Source of the DNA: Ehretia macrophylla
Taxonomy: Eukaryota; Streptophyta; Magnoliopsida; Boraginales; Ehretiaceae
NCBI GenBank assembly: GCA_037974665.1
Contig: CM075770.1
Span: 96,468,850-96,532,849 of the forward strand
Reading direction: 5' to 3'
DNA length: 64,000 bases
This document shows, piece after piece, positions 12,085-23,356 of this stretch (positions are counted from its first letter, which is position 1; each line of letters begins with the position of its first letter). The notes under the pieces are model-generated. The model was not told where the DNA came from, searched no databases, and worked only from the letters and a program-made list of their open reading frames with translations. The translations under genes were made by a program, and so were the position numbers.

Positions 12085-12531
12085 CAGGGATGGAGCCAGA
12101 AATTTTTGTCAGTGGGGGCTAAAATTTATAATTTTTAAACTATACGAGTATTTTTTTTTCAAAAAATACATAGAATTTTAACGTTTTTATGGGTCAGTGG
12201 GGGCTAAAATTCATAATTTTTTAACTATACGAGTACTTTTATTTCTCAGTGTGGGCTAATTAATTTTTTTAACTAAAAATGCATAAATATCTAATTTTTT
12301 TTCAAAAAAAACATAAAAAATTTAATGTTTTTATGGGCCAGTGGGGGCTAAAATTCATAATTTTTGAACTATACTAATACTTTTATTTTTCAGTGGGGGC
12401 TAATTAATTTTTTTTTAACTAAAAATGCATAAATATCTAATTTTTTTAAAAAAAATACATAAAAATTTTAACAATTTTTATGAATCAGTGGAGACTGCAG
12501 CCCCCACTTACCCCATATGCCTCCGCCAGTG
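12085..12531. mobile_element. Non-autonomous hAT-type element with internal CAGTGGGGGCT repeats
   Basis: The 447-bp element is flanked by a perfect 8-bp duplication GTTGCAAT (12077-12084 and 12532-12539), the size made by hAT transposases. Its ends, CAGGGATGGAGCC and the complement of the right end CACTGGCGGAGGC, form imperfect inverted repeats. Inside, CAGTGGGGGCT or close variants recur at about 12110, 12195, 12247, 12339, 12391 and 12486, separated by AT-rich spacers. It has no coding capacity. Confidence 0.9.
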
Positions 12532-12539
12532 GTTGCAAT

Positions 12540-13465
12540 ACTAAAAGATCCACCTAAAAAAGATTGCAAAGATAAGGTTTGATTCAGTTGACTTGTTGGA
12601 GTGAAAGTAGTCGTTAAATTGTAATGATTAATTCATAAAAGACAAAATATAAAATAATATTTAATTTACGCATCATATTAAGTTAGTGACAAGATAAGCC
12701 ATCAAACTTGGTTACTCAACTAAGATTGTTTGCCTAACTTGACTAAATCAAGCACATTATGCAGGATGTTCTTTAGCATTTAGCTAATGATGGCTATTAA
12801 TTTCATACTTCGCGTAGGTGACAAGTAGAATGACAATGAAAAGTGGAAGCAAAAGGAATAAAATCTAAACAACAAAATGTTGTACAATAAGGCCCATAAG
12901 AGTAATTGAAAAGACAGAAGTGATTGAATCACATGGAGATCAATAGTTGGTAGCTGAAGAGTCCTACATCAGATCAATTTGATTTCCAGTTCAAGGATGT
13001 GACATCAAAAATTTATAATACCTGTGAAATTTTTATTTTTTATTTTTATTTTTTTATATCTCTATACAACAAAGAACTTACTACGTGCATAACCACGTTA
13101 AATATATCCTCATACAAATTTTGTGATATACGATGTGCTATACTATATATTTTAAATCAATCAAATGCCTGACAATCTGATTAAAGAACATATATTTGAA
13201 CTCAAAATTATAAATCATAGAGAGTTACTATCCAACCAATATATACTCAACCTTTAGAATGTGAAACTATCTTGTGGCTAATTAACGGGAAACAATTGTT
13301 CCTTTGCTTGGGTCCATAAAATTTAGGAAGTGCAGCTAATTAAAGTGGGTTGATATGAGTTTTGGCTCGAGAGATTATATTACCCGACAATGCAAACAAA
13401 ATTCCACTAGTTCCTGTACCACATGGCATACTTAACTGACCACATACTAGCTTAATTAATGCCAT
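12540..13465. other. AT-rich intergenic DNA with no recognised feature
   Basis: There is no open frame of note, no repeat ends and no RNA gene that I can support between the hAT-type element and the Tourist-type MITE. Confidence 0.6.
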
Positions 13466-13468
13466 TTA

Positions 13469-14019
13469 GGCTCCGTTTATTTGCCGTAAAATATTTTGAA
13501 AAATATTTTTTTAATTTTTTAGTTTTTAATAACACCAAAAAATTAATTAATAAAAAAATATTTTTTGATGAAAGGAAAATATTTAGTTAAAAAAGTAAAA
13601 AATATTTTCATTTCCACTTCCCTCTACTTTCACCTACCCCACCCTACTTCCGTCACACTTTTAATTAATTAATATTAAATTATGATCATTTTTTGTTAAA
13701 AATTAATTGATCTTAATTTAAGGACTAATTAATTAATTAAATTAATAATTAATAAAATTAATATAAATTTAATTAACAATTAATAAAATTATAATTAATA
13801 AATTAAAATAAATTAATAATTAATTAGTTAAAGATTTTTTATTCATTTATTAACAATTATTTAATTATTTAATTAATTTATAATGTATTAATTAATTATT
13901 TTAAATTTATATCTAGTGTGACAATCAAATACCAAAAAATATTCTATTTTCTAAAAAAATATTTTTTTTGTGTAAAAATTTTTTACTAATAAATTATTTT
14001 ACGGTAAATAAACGAAGCC
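13469..14019. mobile_element. Tourist-type MITE (PIF/Harbinger class)
   Basis: The 551-bp, extremely AT-rich element has near-perfect terminal inverted repeats: GGCTCCGTTTATTTGCCG on the left and the complement of the right end GGCTTCGTTTATTTACCG. It is flanked by TTA on both sides (13466-13468 and 14020-14022), the duplication typical of PIF/Harbinger. The interior is dominated by TTAATTAATT words and has no gene. Its ends differ from those of the large PIF element at 16150, so that copy need not be its source. Confidence 0.9.
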
Positions 14020-14022
14020 TTA

Positions 14023-15220
14023 ATCAGTAAACATTATGCGTTCATTCATGTGTCATCGACACTGACCAGAATGACCAAAAAAACACTGACCAGTAAAGAT
14101 TGGAGCGGCCGTAACTCGAATGCAAGAATGCAACCAATATAGTGTTAGTGGGCTGTAGATTTTGCATTTTAATCCAAATAAAGGTAAATATTCTCTAATC
14201 CATTTATTTCCTTTAAAAAGTGCAATAAAAACACTATGTAAAGGATTTTCTAATTCCTCCATTTCTTTTTCCTTCACTGAAAAGCTAATCAAAATAAAGG
14301 GATATTTATCCCAGGGCTAGAATTACTCGATCATAAAATACCTGCAATGCGATACAGACAAGTTGACATATTTCTACATATGTATTCTTAGGCTAGTTAC
14401 CTCAGTCGTGCACCAATGTGCCTAGTTGTACCCCTACCATGCCTCCCCCCTAAATTATGGCTTGAAAATATACTTATCACTGGCTAAACACACGTGGTGC
14501 TTATTTATACTTTTTTTTTTTTTTTTTGTAAATGTATATGGGTCGCGGGGTTGAGATGGGGGGAAGGGGTTGCTAAAGTGGGATGGAAGGGTCGTGCGCT
14601 ATGGGGGGTAGGGGGGGGTGGGATAGGAGGGGGGTAGTGATAGGGCTGGGCAAGGTATGGGTTGGTTAAAGACGAGGCTGTAAGACCTCATACCTTGACA
14701 TCAAAGCTAGTTACCAAGGTAACATAAAATTGAAGGGTTAACGTGGAGCCGAACCAACAAGCTATCGCCCATGGACAGAGGAAGGTCTCGGCTCACTGAG
14801 CGAAGTTTTCAATTATGCTCTTGGGAAGACTAGAGAACTATTTCTGAGCTGCTCCAATTAGAGTAGGTAAAAAAGATCAAAGTCTTCCCTCACATTACTT
14901 TATGAACATAAAAGTCTAAACCCTTGCTACATGCTAATAATCGAAGTCCTCTAGGCGTTCAGAATCGATCGACTATAAGTTTTGATTAGTAATGAGTTAA
15001 ATATTGTACAACATATTTGCAAACCCATTAAATCCCAAAGAAAAAAATTACTACTTCCTATGTGTATTCCAATCCAATATTTTTTAACAAACTTTTTGTT
15101 TCTCTCTCTTTTTTTGTAATGTTAACTAAGTATTGACAAAGAAAGTGAAAAATAAGCGACGAGAAAAATGAGTCATACAATAATACTAAAAATTATAATG
15201 ATAGCTTTTCAAATTTTAAC
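14023..15220. other. Non-genic stretch: poly-T, G-run tract and a possible LTR remnant
   Basis: A poly-T run (about 14511-14527) is followed by a G-rich tract (14540-14640) with many runs of three to eight G. At 14669 a TGTAAGACCTCATACC sequence could be the reversed end of an LTR, but no partner or target duplication is visible. No gene is supported. Confidence 0.5.
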
Positions 15221-15500
15221 CTGTGGCCGTTTGTCGAACCAATCTGTTGATAAAGGAGTCAGAGCTGATATTCATGCAGTTTTTAATTCCCATCCACAGT
15301 ATTCCCTTCATTTTGTTTCTAGAATCATGAACCAATTTGCCGATTGATTGGCTAAGGAATGTCTATCTGGTGCTCTACTTGTATAATGGGTAGCTTGTCT
15401 CTCTATAGGTTTGGCAAGCTTATTATCTACTGATAAACGAGATGTACTTTTTGCCCCTGTTGGGGTTGGTTAATGAAATATGTAGGCTCTGCGAACAAAA
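15221..15500 (+). pseudogene. LINE 3' end: RNase H remnant and A-rich tail
   Basis: The translation contains SHPQYSLHFVSRIMNQFAD followed, after a stop, by LAKECLSGALL, which fits the C-terminal RNase H part of plant L1-type LINEs (residues after the 'SR..N..AD.LA' signature). An A-rich tail (AACAAAAAAACAACC, about 15493-15507) ends it. The 5' part is missing. It is distinct from the LINE at 54282-55285. Confidence 0.6.
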
Positions 15501-15512
15501 AAACAACCTTTA

Positions 15513-15787
15513 TGTATTATAAAACTAGAAGAAACTTAAAAAAAATAAAGACAAGAGAGATATAAAGAAAGAGAGAACTTTTTATTGATTTTTTGAATGG
15601 TGTAACTTTACAATGTAGGGGCTCTATTTATAGCCAAATATACCAAAAAAGTTCTATACTACTAGACTTCACATAGACTTAAGATACAGGATTTTAATAA
15701 ACATTATCACTATAATAGTTCGGATAATTACGAACTAATAATTTGCATCGCGGATGAATATTCAATAATATTGATAATTACATAACA
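15513..15787 (-). repeat. 3' LTR of copia B (minus strand)
   Basis: Read on the minus strand, the 275-bp LTR starts TGTTATGTAATTATC right after a purine tract (complement of 15788-15798, CCCCCCCTTGG) and ends ATAATACA. A TATA-like TATAAATAG lies near 15630 on that strand. The RNase H reading frame of the same element ends about 165 bp upstream of the LTR in its own direction. The far LTR was not found. Confidence 0.8.
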
Positions 15788-15953
15788 CCCCCCCTTGGAT
15801 ATTAAAAAATCATAGTGAAGAAAAAAGAGTACAATATTCTTATATACGCTTAAACTGCCTTATTAAAAACCTTGCTAGGAAAACTCAGTGGGACAAAACT
15901 TAGGCGAAGGGAAAAAGAGTACAGTGCGTATTTTCCCTCCTCATGAAGGTACA

Positions 15954-16149
15954 TCAAGAGTAATCTCTAAGTCGACGCATGCCAATCTTGTGTACTAGTT
16001 TCTCGAATGTTGTTGTTGGCAATGCTTTTGTAAATAAATCTGTTAAGATCTCACTTGAGCAAATCTGTCAAACTTCGATTTCACCTTTCTTGTGAAGTTC
16101 ATGTGTAAAGAAGAACTTTGGTGAGATATGCTTAGTTCTATTACCCTTA
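15954..16149 (-). pseudogene. Ty1/copia RNase H C-terminus (copia B)
   Basis: On the minus strand this reads KGNRTKHISPKFFF, THELHKKGEIEV, then a stop where copia proteins have Gln, then DLFTKALPTTTFEKLVHKIG and RRLRDYS before the terminal TGA. It is the direct continuation of 35393-35725. The two parts are separated by the PIF/Harbinger element, and TTA is duplicated at the joint (16147-16149 and 35390-35392). Removing the insert and one TTA restores the copia frame. Confidence 0.92.
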
Positions 16150-17254
16150 CATACTGTTTGGATTGCACAAAGGAATACAAAAAAAAGGAAAGTAGATGAA
16201 GAAAAATAAAGGAAAGGAAAGGAAAAAGATTCCCTTGTTTGGATTGTAATAAAATAATAATGGAAATGAAAGGAAAAGTTTTTATAATTCTTTGTTTGGA
16301 TTGGAGAAGGAAAGGAAAGGAAATGACAATTTTAAATAAAAAATTACTTAAATGCCCTTTTCATACTCAACTATAAAATTAACCTTTTTAATAAGCAATT
16401 CAAGATTTTTCTTTTTGCTGAATTCCAAGTTTTCTTTTTGCTATAGTCTCACAATCTGCTCATGTATAAGTGTTGGCGTGAAGGTGCTGCTACAAGTTTT
16501 TAGCCATGTCTTCGTATAGTCACCAAAAAAGAAGCTGCAACAACTAAAGACACCAAAAAAGAAGCAGCTTGGCTCAAAATTTTTAGCCATGTCTTCATAT
16601 ACACAACCAACCTTCCTGTATAATAAAAGGTTGCACTTCTCGAGCAAAAAAAAAAACATTGGCTGCACTTATGACATGTAATACAACATCATCAGAGATT
16701 AAAAAAATTGTTCCAATGCAATGCATATATTACCAAATAAAAAATATCATCAACACAGGCTGCCAATATATAAAGAACCTGTACATATATTATAATCATC
16801 ATTAGAGACCAAAAAACTGTTCTAATGAACTACCATAAGTTTGAAATAGTAACTAGAAATACATACTTACTTATGTTGAGATACATGTTATATACACCAA
16901 AAAGAACATTGAACAGGGAACTAGGAAGGTAATTACATGTTCAATGTATCAAAAATAGTATTGGACAGACACAACATATATGCTTACTACACCAAAAATA
17001 ACATAGGACAAGACACTAGTACTACTAATCAACCAACATCATCAGTAATATATCCTTGCGTACATCCATTGGACATCCAAGTAGTGCTCATACCTTCTCA
17101 GGTCTCTCAACAAGAAATAAATAAGCTTTCTTCATCAAATGTTGATCAATTTTCAGATCTACTAAAAGTTTCCAAACCTCGTCTTCTGGCATGGGAAGTC
17201 TTTATGCGGATGTAGATTTATCCATCACAAAATTTTCCTCTTTAAGTGCATCAG

Positions 17255-20200
17255 CTACAATGGTAAATGTTCCTTTATATTATCAGGTTCTATGTCATTC
17301 TTCGACCTTTTAACCCTCTTGTTTTTCCCCTTGAACTCCACATTTTTTGAACAAATCTCAGAAGACATCATAGGCTCAACATTATCAATATTGTAGCTAT
17401 CAAAAGCATATATTGTCACTTCATTTGTAGACACCAAGTGTTCAATACCATGAATGGTTTCGAAGAACTCTTCTTCAGGGATGGAGCTCATTCTTTTTCC
17501 CATCTCAGAGGTTGTTTCAACATGCTAACCATTGGCTCTATCTTGCCCATATAAAATCACCATTTTGTCATAATTTGGCACAGGCTTGGACTTCCATTCA
17601 GCAGCATAAGGATGAGCCTATAATATAAACATATCATTATTAACACTTATTTATGAATAGAACAATTATGTTGTCATTTGCAACAGTAAAGAAAGCATAC
17701 CTCAATTAGCCTTGCCCAAACTTCAGGTTCAGCACACCACATATTTGTGATAAGGCTCCAAGCAAAACCACTCATCCCATTTTTGAATAAATCAAACATT
17801 TGGAAAAATTTGCCTTTAAAGTCTTCCAACGATTTTTTATCTTGTCTTTGTCAATTCCCTGACCTATCTTTTCTTTTAATTCTTTCACTATTTGCTCATA
17901 TGCTTTTGGTGTGAAGGTGTAATGCCCCAATCCCTCATAGAACCAGGACCTCTATTAAACATACTATTCTCAACCCAATTCTAAACTCCGGGCACGAAAT
18001 TTAAGGGAAAATGGACTGAGTTTCCCATATTTATAGGATTATCTGAAAACCTGCAAACAACAACATACAACTACAAGACCATAATCCACAACCTCAATCC
18101 ATTTCACACTACAACTTCGCCACATCACATTTTGCATTAAAATCATCCAAGCCACAACTTAGCAAAAGTTCGTCATACAAGCATACCAGGCATAACTATT
18201 AATATTCTATAGTGTAAACCCACTTATCTTACCACTCTAATATTATTTATTTAATTTTCTTATATTTTAAGTCTTTCAATCGATTTCCATTTCATCCATG
18301 CAAGCATACAAGTCAATTAGACAATAAAGTAAAACAATAGAGGTTATTACAAACCACTAGCACCTAACCATTACCCAAGACTAAAATTTTACTATTACAT
18401 TTCTTAAGATAACACGAATACATACATGTCCATAAGGTCTCAAATAATATACATACATATCATGTACACATTTCTCCTTGTTCTACACATTGATAGAGCA
18501 GGCAGGTCACACAGGAGACAATCCAATCTCCAGCTTTTCCTGAAACATGTTAAAACGAGGAATGAGTAACCAAAGTTACTCAGTGAGGGAGGTGATGCAG
18601 CATACCGGGCGTGCAACATGATATGCAACAAGATAACAACATATTCAACACCAACTAACAAAGCTAAATGTACAATTATTTAACCACGTATAAAAAGGAT
18701 ACGGTTCCACTTGTCTTTTATCACGAGCCACGAGCCAAGATCTTCAAGCAAGTGCCGGCAAAACCCTTATTCCTCCAAAATGGGGTACTTCGGATGTACC
18801 CCGATCCTACGACCCATATCTCCCGAGATAAGTCCGTATGCCCCAACGAGATGAACCACGCCTCTGGGGTAGGGGAGTATGCCTCAGCGAGAAAGGGACT
18901 GGGAAACCATGGTAGCCGAGGGAGCACGACAAGCCCAATGCCGCCCGTGTTACTCGACACTACCATGCCCGAGAAGGGTGCGCAACCCGACACAAATTCA
19001 ATAATTCACAAGATAATATCAAACAAACACGGGGAACCACGAGATAACAAGTAAATGGTATATGTAAACTTTATCAATTAGCTAAATCATATAATCTAAA
19101 AACAATGAAATAAACTAAGATGCACAAAAGGGTTGAAGACTCCCTCACCTTTACTAAGCTCCAAGATACAAGATTGTATTCATTTCACTCTCAATCACCT
19201 TGTACCTAAGACCAAACATTACTTCAATTATTCCTTAACTACAACATTTATTAATTATTCCTCCAGGTTAGCTAACTTATAATCTCACTCATTTAGCATA
19301 CAATACCTATTAAAATTTTATCTTTAACAAGATGCCACCTTATATGCTTAAACTTAACATATGTTCCAAGCAACCATTCTAGTAGTCTAGTGTACAAGTT
19401 TTAAGCATAACTTCAATCATGCAACACTAAATACAAGCAATATGAACATCCTAACAATATATAAGCATTAAACATGAAAATAATTATATATGTGCACAAA
19501 GGGGTCATCAAAACATTTTTCAGGAAACTCTACAAATAGCTTAAATCTACATTAGACATGCATATAGACACATAACAAGCAACTACAAGCTCATATAAGC
19601 ACTAAAACAACCAAATCTCACATTTTTCCCTTTGTTCAACTAGGCTATTTAGCTTCCTACCGAAATTCAAGGATCAAGTTAAGCTAGCTAACCATCCTAC
19701 CAATCTAAGGATACCTAAATACCTCATTTAGAGCCTCCAAATCATAACCTAGAGCACAAGTACACGAAAACACCGAAAATGTCTCTTTGTGGGTTTACAC
19801 TACAAGTACCAATTCCGAAACTCAAACAAGGGAAACGAAGGCACTTCTAAGGCTTCAATACTTAATAAATACTAGTCATAACTTCAAAACGTGCCTGAAT
19901 TCAAGTTAACCCCGAAACCCCTTATTAAAGTAGCCTAATTTGATCAATTTACTCAAATTTTGTACATGGAAAGCGCAACTAACATTTTTTCCATGCTCAA
20001 GAACCTAATTAGCAACTACTAGAAGCCTCGAATATAATTAAATTGCAACTTTTTTTTCGGAACCCTAGTTTGGCACTATTCATCATCTTCCTCATGTGAT
20101 TCTTGCTAAAAAACTTGATTTCAAGCTATATAATTACATAAGGGTGTTCTATAGCATGTAACAATACCATATCTAGCAAGAATCAAGCAATTTATAGTTC

Positions 20201-21026
20201 AAAAACTCAAAATTCAAAAATATGAAATAATGGCAATAAACTTTAATTAGCTAAAATTGTGCATCTCCCTCACCTAGAGGTCTTGAGGAGGGTGGAGAAG
20301 ACCTTTGGAGAGGTGGAATGAGGTGTAGGATGATGATTTTTGAGCCAAATAGAAAATTTGCTTGCAAAAGTTTCTTTTTTTTTTCCTTCTCTTGACCGAC
20401 GGGTTTGGGGGGCTTTGGGGAGTTCTTTTGTGCAAATTTGGCTAAGTACGAGAGTGGTGTGGTGTTATATTAAGTAGGTAATTTAAGTTGTAGGCAAAAA
20501 AGTACTATTCTAATAAGACAATGCTAAATTAATTACTCCAAAACAATTGCTAACTTGTTAAAGTCTAGAAAATATAGTCTACCACCTTTACTATTCCTAA
20601 CGATACTAGAAAACAATTTCCAAATGCTATCTCCCGAAGTCTAGAACCCGAAATCTCACTTCCGAATCTCCTTTTATATGGAACGGGACCTAGGAAAATT
20701 ATAAAACTAAGCAAGTTAAACAATCAAATTTCTTTATGAATAGTAACCATTGATCAAGTAAAGAATTGCATATTAAATTGCACATATATTGTCATTTAAG
20801 TGATAAATGCACATATAGTGTCATAAAAGTAAATAATGCACAAAAGATATGCTACAGTTATTTATGACTATGATGCAAATTCTCAGGCATCATAAAAGGT
20901 GCCATTAACTCTATTTTCTTCATTATGTTGATGCAAGAAAGCATCAACAAGAGCATCGTCCATAGTAGGGGTCCACATCAAACTATCTTCATTATTAGTG
21001 TCAAGTGAATTTTTCTTTCTTGGCAT
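17255..21026 (-). pseudogene. PIF/Harbinger ORF1, Myb/SANT-like DNA-binding protein (broken, split by a solo LTR)
   Basis: The start is at 21026: MPRKKNS, then LMWTPTMDDALVDAFLHQ, the first helix of a Myb/SANT-like domain. The solo LTR at 17918-20894 interrupts it after NGTFT. Past the insert the text continues PKAYEQIVKELKEKIG and KNRWKTLK, and then, after a frameshift, NGMSGFAWSL and MWCAEPEVWARLIE. A GTATGC donor near 17699 and a TATAG acceptor near 17618 suggest an intron before HPYAAEWKSKP. A TAG stop then precedes the acidic and basic tail ending at 17255. In this family ORF1 assists transposition by binding the element ends. The frameshift, stop and insertion make it non-functional. 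Confidence 0.85.
17918..20894 (-). mobile_element. Solo LTR of a Tekay-like Ty3/gypsy element, in ORF1 of PIF
   Basis: Read on the minus strand it starts TATGATGCCTGAGAATTTGC (first base pair changed from TG to TA) and ends GGGGCATTACA, 2977 bp. The start matches the beginning of the Tekay 3' LTR at 30931 (TGTGATGCCTGAGACTTTC). The flanks are GAAGG (17913-17917) and AAAGG (20895-20899), a 5-bp duplication with one transition. It shares with the Tekay LTR the CTCGCTGAG-type hairpin (18563-18582) and the adjacent ACATGTTT(C/T)AGGA(G/A)AAGCTG block. There is no internal region, so it is a product of LTR-LTR recombination. Confidence 0.92.
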
Positions 21027-21234
21027 GACTTAATCTACAAAGTTCTACATCAAGCCACAATAAAAACAAGTTCATGAAATCAAAATTATCAATGGAAAAA
21101 ACAGTATTATAAAGTCAATAAACTAAAATAAGTTCATAATATCAACACAAAAATAATAATAAACTAAAAAAAGTCCATAATATCAAAACAAAACGACACA
21201 ATAAACAAGATGATAACATTTCTTGCAAAATAAA

Positions 21235-22319
21235 TTAATAACATCGTATATTATAGTCGGTCCACATATAACTACCTATTGAATCCCTTATATACTCTCC
21301 TTGTGTAGAATCTTCATCCTCCCTTGTATGAGCATTTTGTTGTTGTGGAACTTGATTCATGATTTCTTCATCTACCTCAGCAATTAACTCCTCATTTGGA
21401 TCTACACCCATTAAGTAATTATGCAAGATGCAACATGCTAAAATAATTACTTTTTGGGTTTTCACATCATATGTTGGCTCATTTGAACTTGCCATAACAT
21501 GAAATCTCTTTTTTAAAACTCCAAATGCTCTTTCAATTGCATTACACAAGGAAGCATACCGAAGGTTGAACAATTTTCTAGCATTTGTGGTGGATTCCTT
21601 GAATATTCTTTTTCAAATGATAACAGACTCCTCTATATGGAGCAATAAGTCCACTCCTCAATATAAACCCAGCATCAACAAAGTAATATTTGCCTATCGA
21701 ATAAATAAATTAGCTTCTTATATCATGTATTTATTTGTCAAAAATGATGAAACACAATGCTGATCCTTCCTATCCAGGTAAGACATAAGTGAACCGTAAG
21801 TCAAATGTATATGCAACAAAAATATTTTAGGTATGATAATCTTTCCTACCACGATATTTAGAAGCCTCTTTAATGGACACTTTTGCATAGACATGAGTAC
21901 CATCAATAGCACCAATACAGTCATGTAATCCTATCACTATGTTAATCATTATTTTATACAATACACTAATTATGTTTTATTCACAGAGAGTTTTTTCACC
22001 TTAAAGTATGGATAGAATCTATTGCTAATCCATTAGGTTGTTTCATATATTTATCCGCTAACTGAATTAAGGCTCTTAATACTCAATAAAAATGAAAACT
22101 GGTGGTTTCTCCAAAACATAGAAACCATAATTGAATTTCACAATTTTTAGCATGATGACCTAGTATATATAATGTTTTTGCAACTTGTTCTTCAATGCTT
22201 ACTTGTCTATTTGCTTGGAGTCCACTATCATTTTTCAGTAGAGCACACAAGTCTATAAAAGCTTTTAGACCCATTCTTACTATTTTGTGACATGTTTCAC
22301 TCCTTATTGTTCGACCCAT
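21235..22319 (-). pseudogene. PIF/Harbinger DDE transposase (broken)
   Basis: The N-terminal part (22319-22083) contains SIEEQVAKTLYILGHHAKN, a hallmark of plant PIF/HARBI1-like transposases. Further along, in other frames, are GAIDGTHVYAK (first catalytic Asp), SKYRGRKDYHT, YYFVDAGFILRSGLIAPYRG (second Asp) and NAIERAFGVLKKRFHVM (catalytic Glu), then ILACCILHNYL and a C-terminal acidic tail ending YMWTDY. Several frameshifts and stops interrupt it, so no active enzyme can be made. The enzyme would cut at TTA targets, matching the flanks of this element. Confidence 0.9.
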
Positions 22320-22795
22320 TACTTTATATCTCTCTCTCTCTCTCTCTCTCTTTCGGAGTTTAAACTAGATTATGTAAGAAAATTATGGAACCTTTTTTCG
22401 ACGAAACAACCAATAAACAAAAAAGCAACAAATGTAAGCAACTGTCATACAACGCCTTTGATGCCATCTAATAAAGTTGAGGGTGTTACCACTTCCTGGA
22501 TTTGCCATCTAATATAAGACAAAAAATAAATAAACTTAGTTGCTAAGAAGCTCATACTAGAAGAGTGCAAAACCATAAACAAATTAACATTACAAGCTAT
22601 AAAGCTCAAACCCAACATATGAAGTAATTCTCACTATAGCTTATAATCTTAAATAAATGGAAACTTACTGACCAAAAAAATTATATATAAATATATAACT
22701 AGAACTTTGATATGAAGCACTTGCAAATCAAGTTAGTACAAAGAATACATATCCATGCAACAATGTTGTTCTACCTATACAAGTTTAGTCATATA
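22320..22795 (-). other. PIF/Harbinger non-coding region upstream of the transposase
   Basis: This holds a (TC)n microsatellite (22327-22351) and AT-rich DNA. Read on the minus strand it is the leader of the transposase gene; its further part continues at 34322-35389. No gene is seen. Confidence 0.6.
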
Positions 22796-23356
22796 TGTCA
22801 CGCCCCAACTCGACCCCTCCTAATACCAAGTCAGGATGCGACGGAATTTTAGCATTATAACGTCTGTAGTATGGCCCAAAACATAAATTTAACCTGCACA
22901 ACAACTCATATAAACCACAACAATTAACATACATCCCAAATAAACTAAATGCATATTCGTGGGCCTTCAACATACAACCAAAGGATATGTCGTCTGTCAC
23001 AACCACATCAATATACTTATAAGATACATGCCGCATAATGATATTCATAAGCCTATCCACCTATATATAACAAAAGAGACTTATGGAATTACATTATAAG
23101 ACTACTAACTTAAAAGTAAACATCTTAAGCTTGACCTATAATACATAAAGCAACAAGTCTCCATAATCATATTTACAACATAACAAGACTTGATAACGTA
23201 TTCAATACAAAAGAATGCAAAAAATACTTAATTCAACACTTAGCAACACTTTGACCAACTTCTAGCAACATAATTCGCGACTATGCTACCATACAACCCC
23301 CGAACCACCTCTTAACACTTAACCACCATATCATACAATTAATCCACCATAAGGGT

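Noticed and set aside
14669..14960. Possible additional solo LTR beginning TGTAAGACCTCATACC
   Set aside because: Neither a second terminus nor a target duplication could be found, so only a remnant is noted.
18440..19054. Open frames of 73, 90 and 128 codons as possible genes
   Set aside because: They lie inside the solo LTR at 17918-20894, in a segment shared with other LTRs of the group.
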